Assembly: GCA_020831845.1 (NCBI GenBank) | Contig: JAFIFV010000031.1 | Span: 1-43,328, forward strand | Direction: 5' to 3' | From: Ectothiorhodospiraceae bacterium | Lineage (GTDB): Bacteria > Pseudomonadota > Gammaproteobacteria > Nitrococcales > Aquisalimonadaceae | Length of the DNA stretch: 43,328 nucleotides | Part shown: one piece after another, positions 16,364-25,956 of the stretch | Layout of the letters: each line of letters starts with the position of its first letter | How positions within the stretch are numbered: position 1 is the first letter of the stretch | Position numbers and translations under genes: made by a program | Notes under the pieces: generated by a model | The model's input: only the letters and a program-made list of their open reading frames with translations | Told to the model about the DNA's origin: nothing | Databases searched by the model: none

Positions 16364-17515
16364 ATGCCTATGCAAACAACCCTAAAACCCCACTTATCGC
16401 CGGAACGCAAGAGTGCTGCCCCGGAATTCGCCGTTGTTTGGTTGCCGACTGGGGGGCCGGCTACGGTGGCGGTTGAAACCGAGCAGGCCGCAAAAGCGTT
16501 GGCTGAGAGTCTCGGCAGCTCCTCGGCGCAGTCCCTTAGCGGAGTTGAGAGTGCGCGACAGGCACTGATCCGCAGTCCCGTCGCCCATCTGCTAATCGTG
16601 TACCCCAATCCTGAGCGATTGCTTGCCGAAGCCATGGTCAGCGGTATTGAACCGTCCGAAGCCCTGCAGGACTGGATGGCAGAAGCCGACTTGCTACTTG
16701 CTCTCTACCGGGGCCATCGACGGCGGATCTCGCTGATCGAGGCAGAGAAGGCAGTTGCAAACCCTTTGGCCTTGGCTCGCGCCTTACAAGAGCGTACAGG
16801 CGCCCATCTATCTGCGCTGCCACGCTTCCCTTCCGCGCAGGATACGCGTGCGCCCGACGCCCTGTTGGCGCTAATCGCCAACCAGTCTCTGCAACAGGAT
16901 TCTTCCGCGCGTACCCTGGCCGCTGAGCTGGAAGCCAGCTCCCTATTATTGTCTTCGGGTGAGCCGCTGACTGCCGATCCCGACCAGGCGTTCCAGTTGG
17001 CAATGAAGGCTGCGGAAGGCACGCGAAACTCCGTCTCGGAAATTGCCTCTTTGCAAGAGCGCCTTCAGTATGTGGAGAAGGCCTTGCAGGACACCCGTCA
17101 GCAGCTTGAGGACGCGCAGAAGCTTGAGCAAGACAAGGAAAGCTTGATGCAGCAGCTCAAGGCGGAGCTAGACGAGGCCCGTGAACAGGCCGAGAGCTCC
17201 CGGAGCAGTGGGCGCGATTTCGAGCAGGACAATGAGTTGCTTCTCCAACAATTGCATCAGGTCCAAGAAGAGCTGGAAACCTACTTTCTTGACTATACCA
17301 AGCTGCAGAGCAAGATGGCCGATGCTCAATCTCGCCTGCAGGAGGCAGACGCGGCGTTGAAGGAAAAGAACAAGCTAATCCGAAAACTCGATGCGCAGAA
17401 ACGCGCGCACGAGCAACGTGCTGCGGAGAAGGCGGAAGAGCTCAAACGCTTGCGCAATTCCCGTTCTTGGAAAATCACGCGCCCGCTGCGTGGTGCTAAT
17501 ATCTTTGCCCGCTAG
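16364..17515 (+). CDS. coiled-coil protein of unknown function
   Basis: 383 residues. The N-terminal half (about 1-215) is a mixed domain I cannot name, with VAHLLIVYPNPERLLAEAM and ADLLLALYRGHRRRISLIEAE. The second half (about 220-370) is a long coiled coil rich in Glu, Gln and Leu. The end NSRSWKITRPLRG resembles the tails found on many capsule or LPS glycosyltransferases with coiled-coil extensions. No membrane segment is visible. GAGGTGG upstream supports ATG 16364. With the following methyltransferase-like gene, which also ends in a coiled coil, it may form a scaffold or chain-length ruler for glycan synthesis; this is speculation. Confidence 0.65.
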   Translation: MPMQTTLKPHLSPERKSAAPEFAVVWLPTGGPATVAVETEQAAKALAESLGSSSAQSLSGVESARQALIRSPVAHLLIVYPNPERLLAEAMVSGIEPSEALQDWMAEADLLLALYRGHRRRISLIEAEKAVANPLALARALQERTGAHLSALPRFPSAQDTRAPDALLALIANQSLQQDSSARTLAAELEASSLLLSSGEPLTADPDQAFQLAMKAAEGTRNSVSEIASLQERLQYVEKALQDTRQQLEDAQKLEQDKESLMQQLKAELDEAREQAESSRSSGRDFEQDNELLLQQLHQVQEELETYFLDYTKLQSKMADAQSRLQEADAALKEKNKLIRKLDAQKRAHEQRAAEKAEELKRLRNSRSWKITRPLRGANIFAR

Positions 17516-17538
17516 ATGCATCAGGAGAGTGGCTGAAC

Positions 17539-18660
17539 ATGATGGATGCCTTGCTACAAAGTCAGCGGCCCCTTGGCACTATCGTGCATATCGGCGCAGG
17601 GCATTGCACGGAGCTGGAGGCCTACCAACTGGCTGGAGCGGAACGGATCGTCCTCGTTGAGCCAAACCCTGAAGCAATTAATGTATTGCGCCGCAAGGCT
17701 GTTGGCCAGCTCCATATCGACGTGCTGCCGTTTGCCATTACTGCTGGGGAAGCTGGCGACGCCCATCTCCATCTGCTGAGTGTTCCCGGGCTCAGCAGTC
17801 TTGCTCGCCCAACTGGCCTCTTTGCGCTGTATCCCGCGATTCGCGTGGTTGAGCAGCTGTCTGTGGATACGTTGTCGATTCAACAGTTGCTGGATCAATC
17901 GCCATTGCCAGACAACAAGCGGAATTGGTTAATTATCGATGCCCCTGGGCTTGAGAGCCAGCTCGTCTCCGCGCTGGCGGGCCTGTCAGCGCTGCACCGT
18001 TTCGGCACCGTTCTCGTCTGTTGCGGACGTGATGAGCACTACGAACTGGCAGCGCCCGCCGACAACGTACTGGGCGCGCTTGAGTCACAAGGCTATGCCC
18101 CGCAATGGATGCCCGCAGCTCAGCAGGATCCGGACCGCCCATGCTATTACCTGTACCGTGATCCGGTTCGGCTCGAAAACGCCTGGCTGAGGCAAACGTC
18201 TGAGGAAACCCGACACTCGCTTGAATATGCTGAACAGGAGTTGAATAGCGCACGCAAGGAAATACAAACCCTTCAGCAGGAACTTTCCGAACTCCGGAAG
18301 TGGCATGCAAAAGCCGAGATATTGGAGAATGAGCAGCGGTGCCTCCGCGCCTCAATTGAGCAAAAGGATGCTGAACTGGCCGCCGCGCGCAGCGATGTGG
18401 CCGTTGCGCTCAGACTGCAGAGCCTCCGAGAGGCGGATCTGAAGGATCTCCAGCAACGCTATGCTGAGCTACGAGAGGCTAAGCTGGAGCGAGACGATCT
18501 GCTGGCACAGGTTACCCAACGCTTGGACCTTGCAGCAGAATACCTTCATCAGCTGAAAGGCCAAGGAATGGATGAACAGCTGCGGGAAACGCTGGAAGGC
18601 GCGCCCGCTCCAATCAAGCTTGCAGACGGCGCCGCTAGTAAACGCAAACCAAGCAAGTAA
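17539..18660 (+). CDS. FkbM-like methyltransferase domain with C-terminal coiled coil
   Basis: 373 residues. The first 215 or so resemble a Rossmann SAM-dependent methyltransferase of the FkbM type: VHIGAGHCTELEAYQLAGAERIVLVEPNPEAI contains motif I and the acidic ribose-binding residue. VDTLSIQQLLD followed by LIIDAPGLESQLVSAL recalls the FkbM VDTLxLDxLL and IDVxGxE segments, with altered residues. From about residue 220 a coiled coil runs to near residue 350. It could methylate a sugar hydroxyl, or be a degenerate enzyme used as a scaffold. It lies 23 bases after another coiled-coil gene and 10 bases before a sulfotransferase gene. Confidence 0.68.
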   Translation: MMDALLQSQRPLGTIVHIGAGHCTELEAYQLAGAERIVLVEPNPEAINVLRRKAVGQLHIDVLPFAITAGEAGDAHLHLLSVPGLSSLARPTGLFALYPAIRVVEQLSVDTLSIQQLLDQSPLPDNKRNWLIIDAPGLESQLVSALAGLSALHRFGTVLVCCGRDEHYELAAPADNVLGALESQGYAPQWMPAAQQDPDRPCYYLYRDPVRLENAWLRQTSEETRHSLEYAEQELNSARKEIQTLQQELSELRKWHAKAEILENEQRCLRASIEQKDAELAAARSDVAVALRLQSLREADLKDLQQRYAELREAKLERDDLLAQVTQRLDLAAEYLHQLKGQGMDEQLRETLEGAPAPIKLADGAASKRKPSK

Positions 18661-18670
18661 TGTCTGTCTA

Positions 18671-19606
18671 ATGAGTCAGCTATCCGACACCAATAATCTC
18701 ATGCAGGCTATCGATGATGCGCGCGCGTTGCTCAGCGAGCACGCGCCCCCGCCGCCGCCGCGCAGCGCGCCGGCCGAACCGCTGCCTAGCTTGCTGGAAC
18801 GGTGCAAACGCCTCTGCACGGAAACAACAGAATCGGAGCCGATCCGAACTATCCACCATTTTGCATGTACCGGCGGTACTCTTTTTGCTAAATGCCTCGC
18901 TTCCATGCCGAATACCCAGGTGCTGAGTGAGGTGGATCCGTTGAGTCCACTAGCGGCAATTTCCGGGCGGATGTTTTTCCCCACTGATCTGATTTCTCTT
19001 GCTAAGAGCAGTTCTCGTGGTGCTGACGAAGGCTTAGTGACGGAAGTATTTCTTGGAGGCTTGCAGGCTTTATACGATGATGCTCTCAAAAGGGGGTTGC
19101 GCTTGGTTTTGAGAGATCACGCGCACAGCCATTTTTGCATTAAAAATATAGAAAAAAGAAGGACTACAGCGGAAATAATTTCCGGTCGGTTTCCGGTTGT
19201 TTCGGTTGTGACAGTGAGGCATCCGATAGACTCCTATTTGTCTCTTGTTGAAAATGGATGGCGTCACTTCGAGCCGAGATGTGTCGAGGAGTACGCGGCG
19301 AGATATTTTTCTTTTCTAAGTGCCTATAAAGAATCCCAATTATTCAGGTATGAAGACTTGGTTGATAATCCTCAGAAAGAGGCAAGAAAAATCTGCGATG
19401 TGCTTGGTCTTCAGTATGAGGATGGCTTCACGGATGTGTTTTCGAGCTTCAAGCTGTCGGGTGATAGTGGGCGAAATGGGGCTATTATATCCAAGAGGGG
19501 CCGTCGAAAATACGATAGCGAAATAAGGTCTGATTTAGAAAGTTCGAAATCATTGCGTACGCTATGCGAGAAGTTGGGGTATGAGTTTGACTTAGCTTGT
19601 AAGTGA
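18671..19606 (+). CDS. sulfotransferase family protein
   Basis: 311 residues. TIHHFACTGGTLFAKCLASMPNTQVLSEVDP (about 57-87) resembles the 5'-phosphosulfate-binding loop of PAPS-dependent sulfotransferases. VSVVTVRHPIDSYLSLVENGW matches the 3'-phosphate-binding motif (R-x-P-x-x-S type), and LFRYEDLVDNPQKEA is a usual family segment. It probably sulfates a sugar of the glycan in the cytoplasm. ATG 18671 follows the previous stop by 10 bases. Base use changes within the gene: up to about 19060 it is GC-rich like the upstream genes, after that AT-rich, so the gene may be a recombinant. Confidence 0.8.
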   Translation: MSQLSDTNNLMQAIDDARALLSEHAPPPPPRSAPAEPLPSLLERCKRLCTETTESEPIRTIHHFACTGGTLFAKCLASMPNTQVLSEVDPLSPLAAISGRMFFPTDLISLAKSSSRGADEGLVTEVFLGGLQALYDDALKRGLRLVLRDHAHSHFCIKNIEKRRTTAEIISGRFPVVSVVTVRHPIDSYLSLVENGWRHFEPRCVEEYAARYFSFLSAYKESQLFRYEDLVDNPQKEARKICDVLGLQYEDGFTDVFSSFKLSGDSGRNGAIISKRGRRKYDSEIRSDLESSKSLRTLCEKLGYEFDLACK

Positions 19607-19712
19607 TATCTTTTATTTAGGTTTTGTTTGCGCTTTTATTGGTTCCGAAACCTGTTATATGCGGTTTTGGTCTTTTTTCGCAGGCTGTGGCTCGGTCCAG
19701 TAGGATATTTTA

Positions 19713-22127
19713 ATGAATAGAGAGTTTGTTTTCTTGAGTAGGCAGTTGCTTACGTTGTATACATCTATGGCGAAAGCAGACCATGAATTGATGAAAGAAG
19801 ATGTGCAGGCTTGGTCGCATTTGTTACGTAGGCGGGTAGAAGTACTGGGCTGTGAAAATTCGCGGATCACGTATGAGCGATACGCTCGCCTAATGGCGTT
19901 GAGATTAGACGCTAGCAAACAAGCACTGGCACCAACCTCAACAACCATCTCTACTACTACGCAGACTCTGGGGGGGCGGCTCCTCCCTGAATTGACACCG
20001 ACGGGAAAGCCGGGCATTAGCCTAGTGACCTGTTGCATGAATAGAACCGAGAATCTTCTAAAGGCGTTGAAATCATGGTTGGTGGCAGATGATATATCCG
20101 AGATAATCATCGTTGATTGGTCTTCAAAAGAAAGTGTTGATTTATCAATTAAGGAAGCCGGTATCAGAGATGGCAGGATCCGAGTTGTTAGAGTTGAAGG
20201 TGAGCCGCGTTGGATCCTTTCATATGCTTTTAATTTAGGGTTTAGACTCTGTGTGTACGACAAAATACTGAAGGTTGATGCTGATATTGTGTTGTCAGAT
20301 TTGTTCTTTGAGCAAAATAGTCTTGAGGAGAAAGCTTTTATAGCTGGGAACTGGAGGAGCGCAGACGCTGACCAAGCCTATGTCAACGGCTTCTTTTTAG
20401 CGTCGAAGAAAGCGCTCTATGAGGTCGGTGGTTTCAATGAGTATATTACCACTTACGGGTGGGATGATGATGATCTCTATGGTAGGTTGGAGCGCATTGG
20501 TTATCGGAGAAAAGATGTTGCGCCGGGAAGTGTTTACCATCTTTCGCACGCAGATGAAGTGCGTACTGGTCTGAGTGGTAAGAGCGCACCTCTTTCTCTA
20601 AGGGAGGCTCTTCTATCTGATCCGGCATTCTTGATTCGCAGAAACTTCCATATCTCTAATTTAATGCCCCCTTGGCAAGGTTGTTCCGCCCCGGTCCAAT
20701 TTCGAATTTTGAGTGATACTGGGAGTGACATCATAGAGCTAAGGCGTCTCGGTCTGGACCCGAATGAAGTGCCTGCACACATCCGCCAAAAATCGACCGT
20801 CAGCGCTTTGCGAGAGGTTGTTGCCAAACGGCTGGGTGGGAGTGTGTGGCAACTTTCCCTTGAACAGCTCAATTGGCTTCTTGAGCGGCCGGCGTCCTGC
20901 GTGTCAGACGTAGATGTGCAAATTTCTCGCATATTTGCTGGGAAAATTCCGCCCGCTAATGGAAATTATCTTGTGTTGAAAGGGTTGAGAAGATTCAAAA
21001 AAAGAAAGGAACTGGTCGAAATAGTAACCCGTGCGGCTATTCTAGCTAGAAAGCAGAATCTCACACCTGTGTTAGCTGCAGATGCAGGGCAGCTACCTGC
21101 TGATTTGAGAAACAACATTCCAGCCATTTCGGAGCTAACCAAACTGCCTGAGCTGAAGGAAACCACGCTTATGCAGTTGGCAGTTGGATCAGTTCCTGTT
21201 GATGATGGCCATCTTTCATTGTCACTGGACTCTGAGGTATCCAGCGAGAGCGTGGTCACAACACCGATGATCAGTGTTTCCCGGAGAAGAATATTTATCG
21301 ACGCCCAACATGGCCTTGGCAACCGCTTGCGCGCCTTGGCCTCAGCGGCGAGCATCGCCCAGAGATCGGAAAGTGAACTTGTCATCGTATGGGAGCCGGA
21401 TCACCACTGCGATTGTTTGTTCTCAGACCTGTTCGACTATAAAGGAGCGGTTGTCGAATCGAGGTTTCTGGAGCAGGCAGGTGGTCTTGGGTGTCGTACC
21501 TACAACTACATGACAGTCGAGGCAGACGCCGAGAAAGGTGCTCAGATCTCACTCGAAGGCCGATGCGATATCTATGCTAGATCCGCTTTTGTTCTGAACA
21601 GCAGGCTGACTTCATGGAATCAGGAGAACGCTTTTTTGCGATCTCTGGAGCCAGTTGACGAAGTGAAGGCACTTGTCAGCTCGGTCCGGCGTCCGAATGA
21701 TGTTTCAGCGCACATTAGGATGGAGGGTGGCCGGAAGGATGAGCATCTTCCATACGAGAGCCCTGACAATTGGTCAGAGGAGGACCATGATCTTATCGAC
21801 TATTGGCGATCAAAGAGCCACTTTTCGCATTTCATGCGTAGAATAGATCAGCTTATCGCCAAGGGAGGGGTTGGCCGACTATTTCTCGCGGCAGACCGAC
21901 CTGAAACTTACGTCGAGTTTCAGAAGTACTATGGGGACCACCTGACGTGGCTTCCCCGCGATGTATTCGATCGGTCGGCGGTGCAGTTACGTTACGCTTT
22001 AGCCGACGCGATACTGCTTGGGGACTCGCCTGTCCTCCTAGGGAGTACGTGGAGTTCGTTTTCTGAACTTGCTACCAGACTATCGTGCCGCGATGTGACG
22101 GTAGAGATGAGTGGTAAAGATTTCTAA
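19713..22127 (+). CDS. bifunctional glycosyltransferase: GT2 domain fused to O-fucosyltransferase-like domain
   Basis: 804 residues. After about 90 residues of unknown type comes a GT2 domain (about 100-310): ISLVTCCMNRTENLLKALKSW, IIIVDWSS, DAD metal motif D189-A190-D191, and VGGFNEYITTYGWDDDDLYGRL, the galactosyltransferase-type C-terminal motif. The linker is long. The last domain (about 520-804) starts IFIDAQHGLGNRLRALASA and contains SAHIRM and a closing GSTWSSFSELATRLS. These fit the GT-B O-fucosyltransferase/NodZ superfamily, where HxR binds GDP-fucose. GDP-fucose genes gmd and fcl follow 1.7 kb downstream. The early part is AT-rich. Two successive sugar transfers by one enzyme is the likely role. 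Confidence 0.75.
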   Translation: MNREFVFLSRQLLTLYTSMAKADHELMKEDVQAWSHLLRRRVEVLGCENSRITYERYARLMALRLDASKQALAPTSTTISTTTQTLGGRLLPELTPTGKPGISLVTCCMNRTENLLKALKSWLVADDISEIIIVDWSSKESVDLSIKEAGIRDGRIRVVRVEGEPRWILSYAFNLGFRLCVYDKILKVDADIVLSDLFFEQNSLEEKAFIAGNWRSADADQAYVNGFFLASKKALYEVGGFNEYITTYGWDDDDLYGRLERIGYRRKDVAPGSVYHLSHADEVRTGLSGKSAPLSLREALLSDPAFLIRRNFHISNLMPPWQGCSAPVQFRILSDTGSDIIELRRLGLDPNEVPAHIRQKSTVSALREVVAKRLGGSVWQLSLEQLNWLLERPASCVSDVDVQISRIFAGKIPPANGNYLVLKGLRRFKKRKELVEIVTRAAILARKQNLTPVLAADAGQLPADLRNNIPAISELTKLPELKETTLMQLAVGSVPVDDGHLSLSLDSEVSSESVVTTPMISVSRRRIFIDAQHGLGNRLRALASAASIAQRSESELVIVWEPDHHCDCLFSDLFDYKGAVVESRFLEQAGGLGCRTYNYMTVEADAEKGAQISLEGRCDIYARSAFVLNSRLTSWNQENAFLRSLEPVDEVKALVSSVRRPNDVSAHIRMEGGRKDEHLPYESPDNWSEEDHDLIDYWRSKSHFSHFMRRIDQLIAKGGVGRLFLAADRPETYVEFQKYYGDHLTWLPRDVFDRSAVQLRYALADAILLGDSPVLLGSTWSSFSELATRLSCRDVTVEMSGKDF

Positions 22128-22140
22128 AGGTCTTGATTAG

Positions 22141-23298
22141 ATGAAGAGTGTTGCAGTCACCGGAACCCGTGGATGCGTTCCAGGCGTCGCTTTTATGGAC
22201 ACAAAAGAGGCTATGAGGCGGGTAGGGAATAATTGCGGAAACCTTGTTTTTCAGTATGCAACATGCGGAATTATTCGCGATAAGATAAGAATTGTCGGCC
22301 AGGATGTGCCTTGGGATGCAAAAAAAGTAAGAGATAAGTGTAGGGTTGTAGTGGTTCCTTCTGCCAACTTCCTAAGAGAAGGCTTTGATTTTTCGGGGTT
22401 TGTTGATTTTTTGGAGAAAACAGAGCTCCCTTTGGTTTTTGTGGGTCTTGGTGCGCAAGCAAATGACGTCTATAAAAAAAAGTTCGACTTCCACCCTAGC
22501 GTTGAACGTCTTATTTCCATTATGAAAGAGCGATGTGCTGCGGTTTCTGTTAGAGGGGAGTACACGGCGAGTGTGTTGGAAGGATATGGAATTCATGGTT
22601 CTGTTGTTACTGGGTGCCCGTCAAACTTTATAAATAAGTCACCCGATTTAGGGGCGGTCATCGGGGAAAAGCTAAAAAAACCTTTGAGGAGCTTTATAGC
22701 GCACACAGACGAGCCATGGCCGAAGGTCAACAGAAAGAAAGAAGTGGAGAGAAAGTTATTCGGATGGAGCCTTTCTGGTTCTGGTATCACGGTGCAACAG
22801 GCAGTCCCCACAATGATACAGTATCTGCGCCTCAATAATGCTCATTCCGCGGGCGATGTAAGATCGGGCTTTGGGAAGGCGTTGGCGAACGCCCTAGCGC
22901 CAGGTGTTTCGCTCGAGACCTTTGAAGATTTCTGTCGGACTCGGTTGCGAACGTACTTCTCCGTAGATCAATGGCTTGAAGATAGCGCTGCACATGACTT
23001 TTCGGTAGGGTTGCGGCTTCATGGAAATATGGTTGCTTGGCAGGCCGGAACTCCAGCGCTGTGGATAACGCATGATTCCAGGACGAAGGAACTTGTTGAA
23101 ACAATGGCGCTTCCGAATATAAGTATCGAGGATTTTATGGAAAGATGTGAGACCGTTGATGATGCGCGAGTGATGGCTGAAAATAGTTTTGATAAGAATT
23201 TATATAATAAGCGAAGAGAGCATCTTTCTGGTCAGCTTCTTCGAGTTTTCGATGCCTGTGGTGTGAGGTATAAGAAAACCAAGCGAGATGAGCTGTAA
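22141..23298 (+). CDS. polysaccharide pyruvyl transferase family protein
   Basis: 385 residues. The N-terminal region has NNCGNLVFQYA, then VVVPSANFLREGFDF, LPLVFVGLGAQAN and RCAAVSVRGEYTASVLEGYGI. The C-terminal part DFSVGLRLHGNMVAWQAGTPALWITHDSRTKELVE carries the family's GxRxHG motif. Members such as CsaB and WcaK transfer pyruvate from phosphoenolpyruvate to sugars, forming acidic ketals. The gene is noticeably AT-rich compared with most of the operon, as is the next one. Its stop TAA overlaps the next ATG by one base (TAATG), so translation is coupled. Confidence 0.82.
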   Translation: MKSVAVTGTRGCVPGVAFMDTKEAMRRVGNNCGNLVFQYATCGIIRDKIRIVGQDVPWDAKKVRDKCRVVVVPSANFLREGFDFSGFVDFLEKTELPLVFVGLGAQANDVYKKKFDFHPSVERLISIMKERCAAVSVRGEYTASVLEGYGIHGSVVTGCPSNFINKSPDLGAVIGEKLKKPLRSFIAHTDEPWPKVNRKKEVERKLFGWSLSGSGITVQQAVPTMIQYLRLNNAHSAGDVRSGFGKALANALAPGVSLETFEDFCRTRLRTYFSVDQWLEDSAAHDFSVGLRLHGNMVAWQAGTPALWITHDSRTKELVETMALPNISIEDFMERCETVDDARVMAENSFDKNLYNKRREHLSGQLLRVFDACGVRYKKTKRDEL

Positions 23299-23831
23299 TG
23301 AGAGGGCTTTATTGGGTTTTCGGCGTGAATGGGTCTGGGAAAAGTACAGTTTGTAATCGCCTGAAAAATCTTGGTTACAACGCCGTCGAGACTGATAGAG
23401 AGATTGCTGGTTGGGTGCATACTGAAAGCGGTGCCCATATTCTAACTCAATCTAAGCCCTTGCCTCCGGGCTTTCGTGATAGTCATAGGTGGTGTTGGAT
23501 AAGAGAGAAGTTTGAGGAAGTCATCAGTAAAGAGGAGTGTCGGCCAGTATTTTTCTGTGGATCTGCTTCAAATGCGTGGGACTATTCTGACTTTTTTGAT
23601 ATTAAATTCGGGTTGTATGTGGATGAGGTGACCCTTGTGCAAAGGCTGCAACAAAGGGAGCCGTCAAAGTGGAAGAACGAGTCGGATCTCTTGAGTAAGG
23701 TCTTGGAGCGAAGAAAGAAGTTCGTGGATACAAATTCCAGGCGGGATGTGGTGCTTGTTGATGCGTCAGGATATCCTAGTGAAATTGTCGAAAATATACT
23801 TTTGCGTTGCGGACTTCAAGGTGGGGAATGA
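23298..23831 (+). CDS. small P-loop kinase-like protein
   Basis: 177 residues. The Walker A loop is clear at residues 9-17 (GVNGSGKST), followed by a short helix, an ETDREIAGW segment and VFFCGSASNAWDYSDFFD. LYVDEVTLVQRLQQREPSKWKNE resembles the lid region of shikimate/adenylate/gluconate-kinase-like enzymes. VLVDASGYPSEIVENIL ends the fold. It probably phosphorylates a small molecule, but the substrate is unknown. The one-base overlap with the pyruvyltransferase gene and the shared AT-rich composition suggest the pair was acquired together and works together. Confidence 0.7.
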   Translation: MRGLYWVFGVNGSGKSTVCNRLKNLGYNAVETDREIAGWVHTESGAHILTQSKPLPPGFRDSHRWCWIREKFEEVISKEECRPVFFCGSASNAWDYSDFFDIKFGLYVDEVTLVQRLQQREPSKWKNESDLLSKVLERRKKFVDTNSRRDVVLVDASGYPSEIVENILLRCGLQGGE

Positions 23832-23855
23832 TTGCACGAAGGAATATTATAATTT

Positions 23856-24977
23856 ATGACTAAACGAGCTCTCATTACTGGAGTAACCGGCCAAGATGGC
23901 TCCTATCTTGCGGAGTTGCTTCTGGCAAAGGGTTACGAGGTTCATGGTATCAAGCGCCGTGCGTCCATGTTCAATACCGAGCGGGTGGACCACATCTATC
24001 AGGACCCCCACGCCTCTGATCGTCGTTTTGTGCTGCACTACGGTGATCTCACGGATAGCTCCAATCTCACGCGTATTCTCCAACAGGTCCAGCCGGATGA
24101 GGTGTACAACCTAGGAGCGCAGAGTCACGTAGCTGTGAGCTTCGAGGCTCCCGAGTACACGGCGGATGTGGACGCTATGGGGACCTTGCGACTTCTTGAG
24201 GCGATTCGTTTTCTAGGGTTGGAGAAAAAGACGCGCTTCTACCAGGCGTCGACCTCGGAGCTATTCGGACAGGTGCAGGAAGTACCGCAGAAGGAGACCA
24301 CGCCATTCTATCCTCGTAGCCCCTACGCGGTGGCCAAACTCTATGCCTATTGGATCACGGTGAACTATCGCGAGGCCTACGGCATGTACGCCTGCAATGG
24401 CGTGCTGTTCAACCATGAGTCACCGCGCCGAGGGGAAACATTTGTGACGCGGAAGATCACCCGTGGCTTGGCGAACATCGCCCAGGGGCTGGAACGGTGC
24501 CTGTACATGGGCAATATGGATGCTTTGCGAGATTGGGGGCACGCCAGGGACTATGTGCGCATGCAATGGATGATGCTTCAGCAGGAGCAGCCGGAAGATT
24601 TCGTGATCGCAACCGGGGTGCAATTCTCGGTGCGCAATTTCATTCATATGGCAGCCGGTGAACTGGGCATCCGTTTACGTTTCGAGGGAAAGGGGGTAGA
24701 GGAGCGCGGAGTTGTCGATGCTATTGAGGGGGAGAAGGCACCTGCGCTGAAGCCTGGAGATGTGATTGTTGCGGTAGATTCCCGCTACTTCCGCCCGGCC
24801 GAGGTGGAGACTCTGCTGGGCGATCCTACCCGGGCAAAGCAAAAGCTCGGCTGGGAGCCGGAGATAACCGTGCAGGAGATGTGTGCTGAGATGGTAGCGC
24901 ATGATCTGCATAATGCTCGACGTCATGCCCTGCTGAAACAGCACGGTTATGAGATTCCCATACAGGTGGAATCATGA
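23856..24977 (+). CDS. gmd: GDP-mannose 4,6-dehydratase
   Basis: 373 residues, the normal Gmd length. The NAD(P) motif [14 protein letters not shown] starts at residue 9. [36 protein letters not shown] contains the catalytic Ser/Glu region and Y157-x3-K161, and [18 protein letters not shown] is a Gmd-specific signature. It converts GDP-D-mannose to GDP-4-keto-6-deoxymannose, the first step to GDP-L-fucose. Its last bases overlap fcl by four (ATGA), showing coupled translation. Base composition returns to GC-rich here, after the AT-rich pyruvyltransferase/kinase pair. The GDP-mannose supply genes are not in the window. Confidence 0.96.
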   Translation: MTKRALITGVTGQDGSYLAELLLAKGYEVHGIKRRASMFNTERVDHIYQDPHASDRRFVLHYGDLTDSSNLTRILQQVQPDEVYNLGAQSHVAVSFEAPEYTADVDAMGTLRLLEAIRFLGLEKKTRFYQASTSELFGQVQEVPQKETTPFYPRSPYAVAKLYAYWITVNYREAYGMYACNGVLFNHESPRRGETFVTRKITRGLANIAQGLERCLYMGNMDALRDWGHARDYVRMQWMMLQQEQPEDFVIATGVQFSVRNFIHMAAGELGIRLRFEGKGVEERGVVDAIEGEKAPALKPGDVIVAVDSRYFRPAEVETLLGDPTRAKQKLGWEPEITVQEMCAEMVAHDLHNARRHALLKQHGYEIPIQVES

Positions 24978-25954
24978 GCGTGTCCGCTCAGCGCGATCAA
25001 CGTGTATTCGTGGCGGGCCACAGAGGCATGGTCGGTTCTGCCATTGTTCGACGGTTGGACTCGCTTGGTTATAGCAACATTGTCCTTCGGACGCGGGATG
25101 AGCTGGATCTACTGGATCAACAAGCTGTGTCCCGCTTTTTTCAGCAGCAGTCAATCGAGGGGGTGTATATTGCTGCGGCAAAGGTGGGCGGCATTCTGGC
25201 TAACAATACCTATCCGGCGGAGTTTATATACCAGAACCTCATGATCGAGGCTAATATCATTCATGCTGCGCATCAGGCCGGAATCGGAAAACTACTGTTT
25301 CTGGGCTCCTCCTGCATTTACCCCAAGCATGCCGAACAGCCGATGCGGGAAGATGCCTTGCTGACGGGCGTGCTGGAGCCGACCAACGAGCCTTATGCCA
25401 TCGCGAAGATCGCGGGAATCAAGCTCTGTGAGAGCTACAATCGACAGTATGGTTACGATTACCGCAGCGTGATGCCCACCAATCTGTATGGCCCGAACGA
25501 TAACTTCCACCCGCATAACAGCCATGTGATTCCGGCACTGATCCGGCGCTTCCACGAGGCCGTGCGGGATGGCGCAGATGAGGTGGTGATCTGGGGTACC
25601 GGGGCTCCGATGCGGGAGTTTCTGCATGTGGATGACATGGCGGCGGCCAGCGTTCATGTAATGGAGCTGGATGCGGAAACGTATCGAGCGCATACCCAGC
25701 CCATGCTTTCACATATCAACGTCGGCACCGGCGTGGATTGCACCATTCGTGAGCTGGCAGAGACCGTGGCGCGGGTGACTGGTTTCGCGGGCCGGCTGAC
25801 GTTTGATACAAGTAAACCGGATGGTACGCCTCGAAAGCTCATGGACGTGTCCCGCCTGCGGCAGTTGGGCTGGGTGGCGAGCATCGCGCTGGAGGATGGG
25901 GTGAGGGATGCCTATCAGTGGTTCCTTGAGCACCACGACCGGATAAGGAGCTGA
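24974..25954 (+). CDS. fcl: GDP-L-fucose synthase
   Basis: 326 residues, usual for Fcl/WcaG. It has the [14 protein letters not shown] nucleotide motif, [26 protein letters not shown], the LGSSCIYPK stretch with the conserved cysteine, and Y141-x3-K145 in [18 protein letters not shown]. It performs the 3,5-epimerisation and 4-reduction that complete GDP-L-fucose. It overlaps gmd by four bases and is followed two bases later by gmm. Two fucosyltransferase-type genes in the operon (19713, 26536) would use its product. Confidence 0.96.
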   Translation: MSVSAQRDQRVFVAGHRGMVGSAIVRRLDSLGYSNIVLRTRDELDLLDQQAVSRFFQQQSIEGVYIAAAKVGGILANNTYPAEFIYQNLMIEANIIHAAHQAGIGKLLFLGSSCIYPKHAEQPMREDALLTGVLEPTNEPYAIAKIAGIKLCESYNRQYGYDYRSVMPTNLYGPNDNFHPHNSHVIPALIRRFHEAVRDGADEVVIWGTGAPMREFLHVDDMAAASVHVMELDAETYRAHTQPMLSHINVGTGVDCTIRELAETVARVTGFAGRLTFDTSKPDGTPRKLMDVSRLRQLGWVASIALEDGVRDAYQWFLEHHDRIRS

Positions 25955-25956
25955 CG

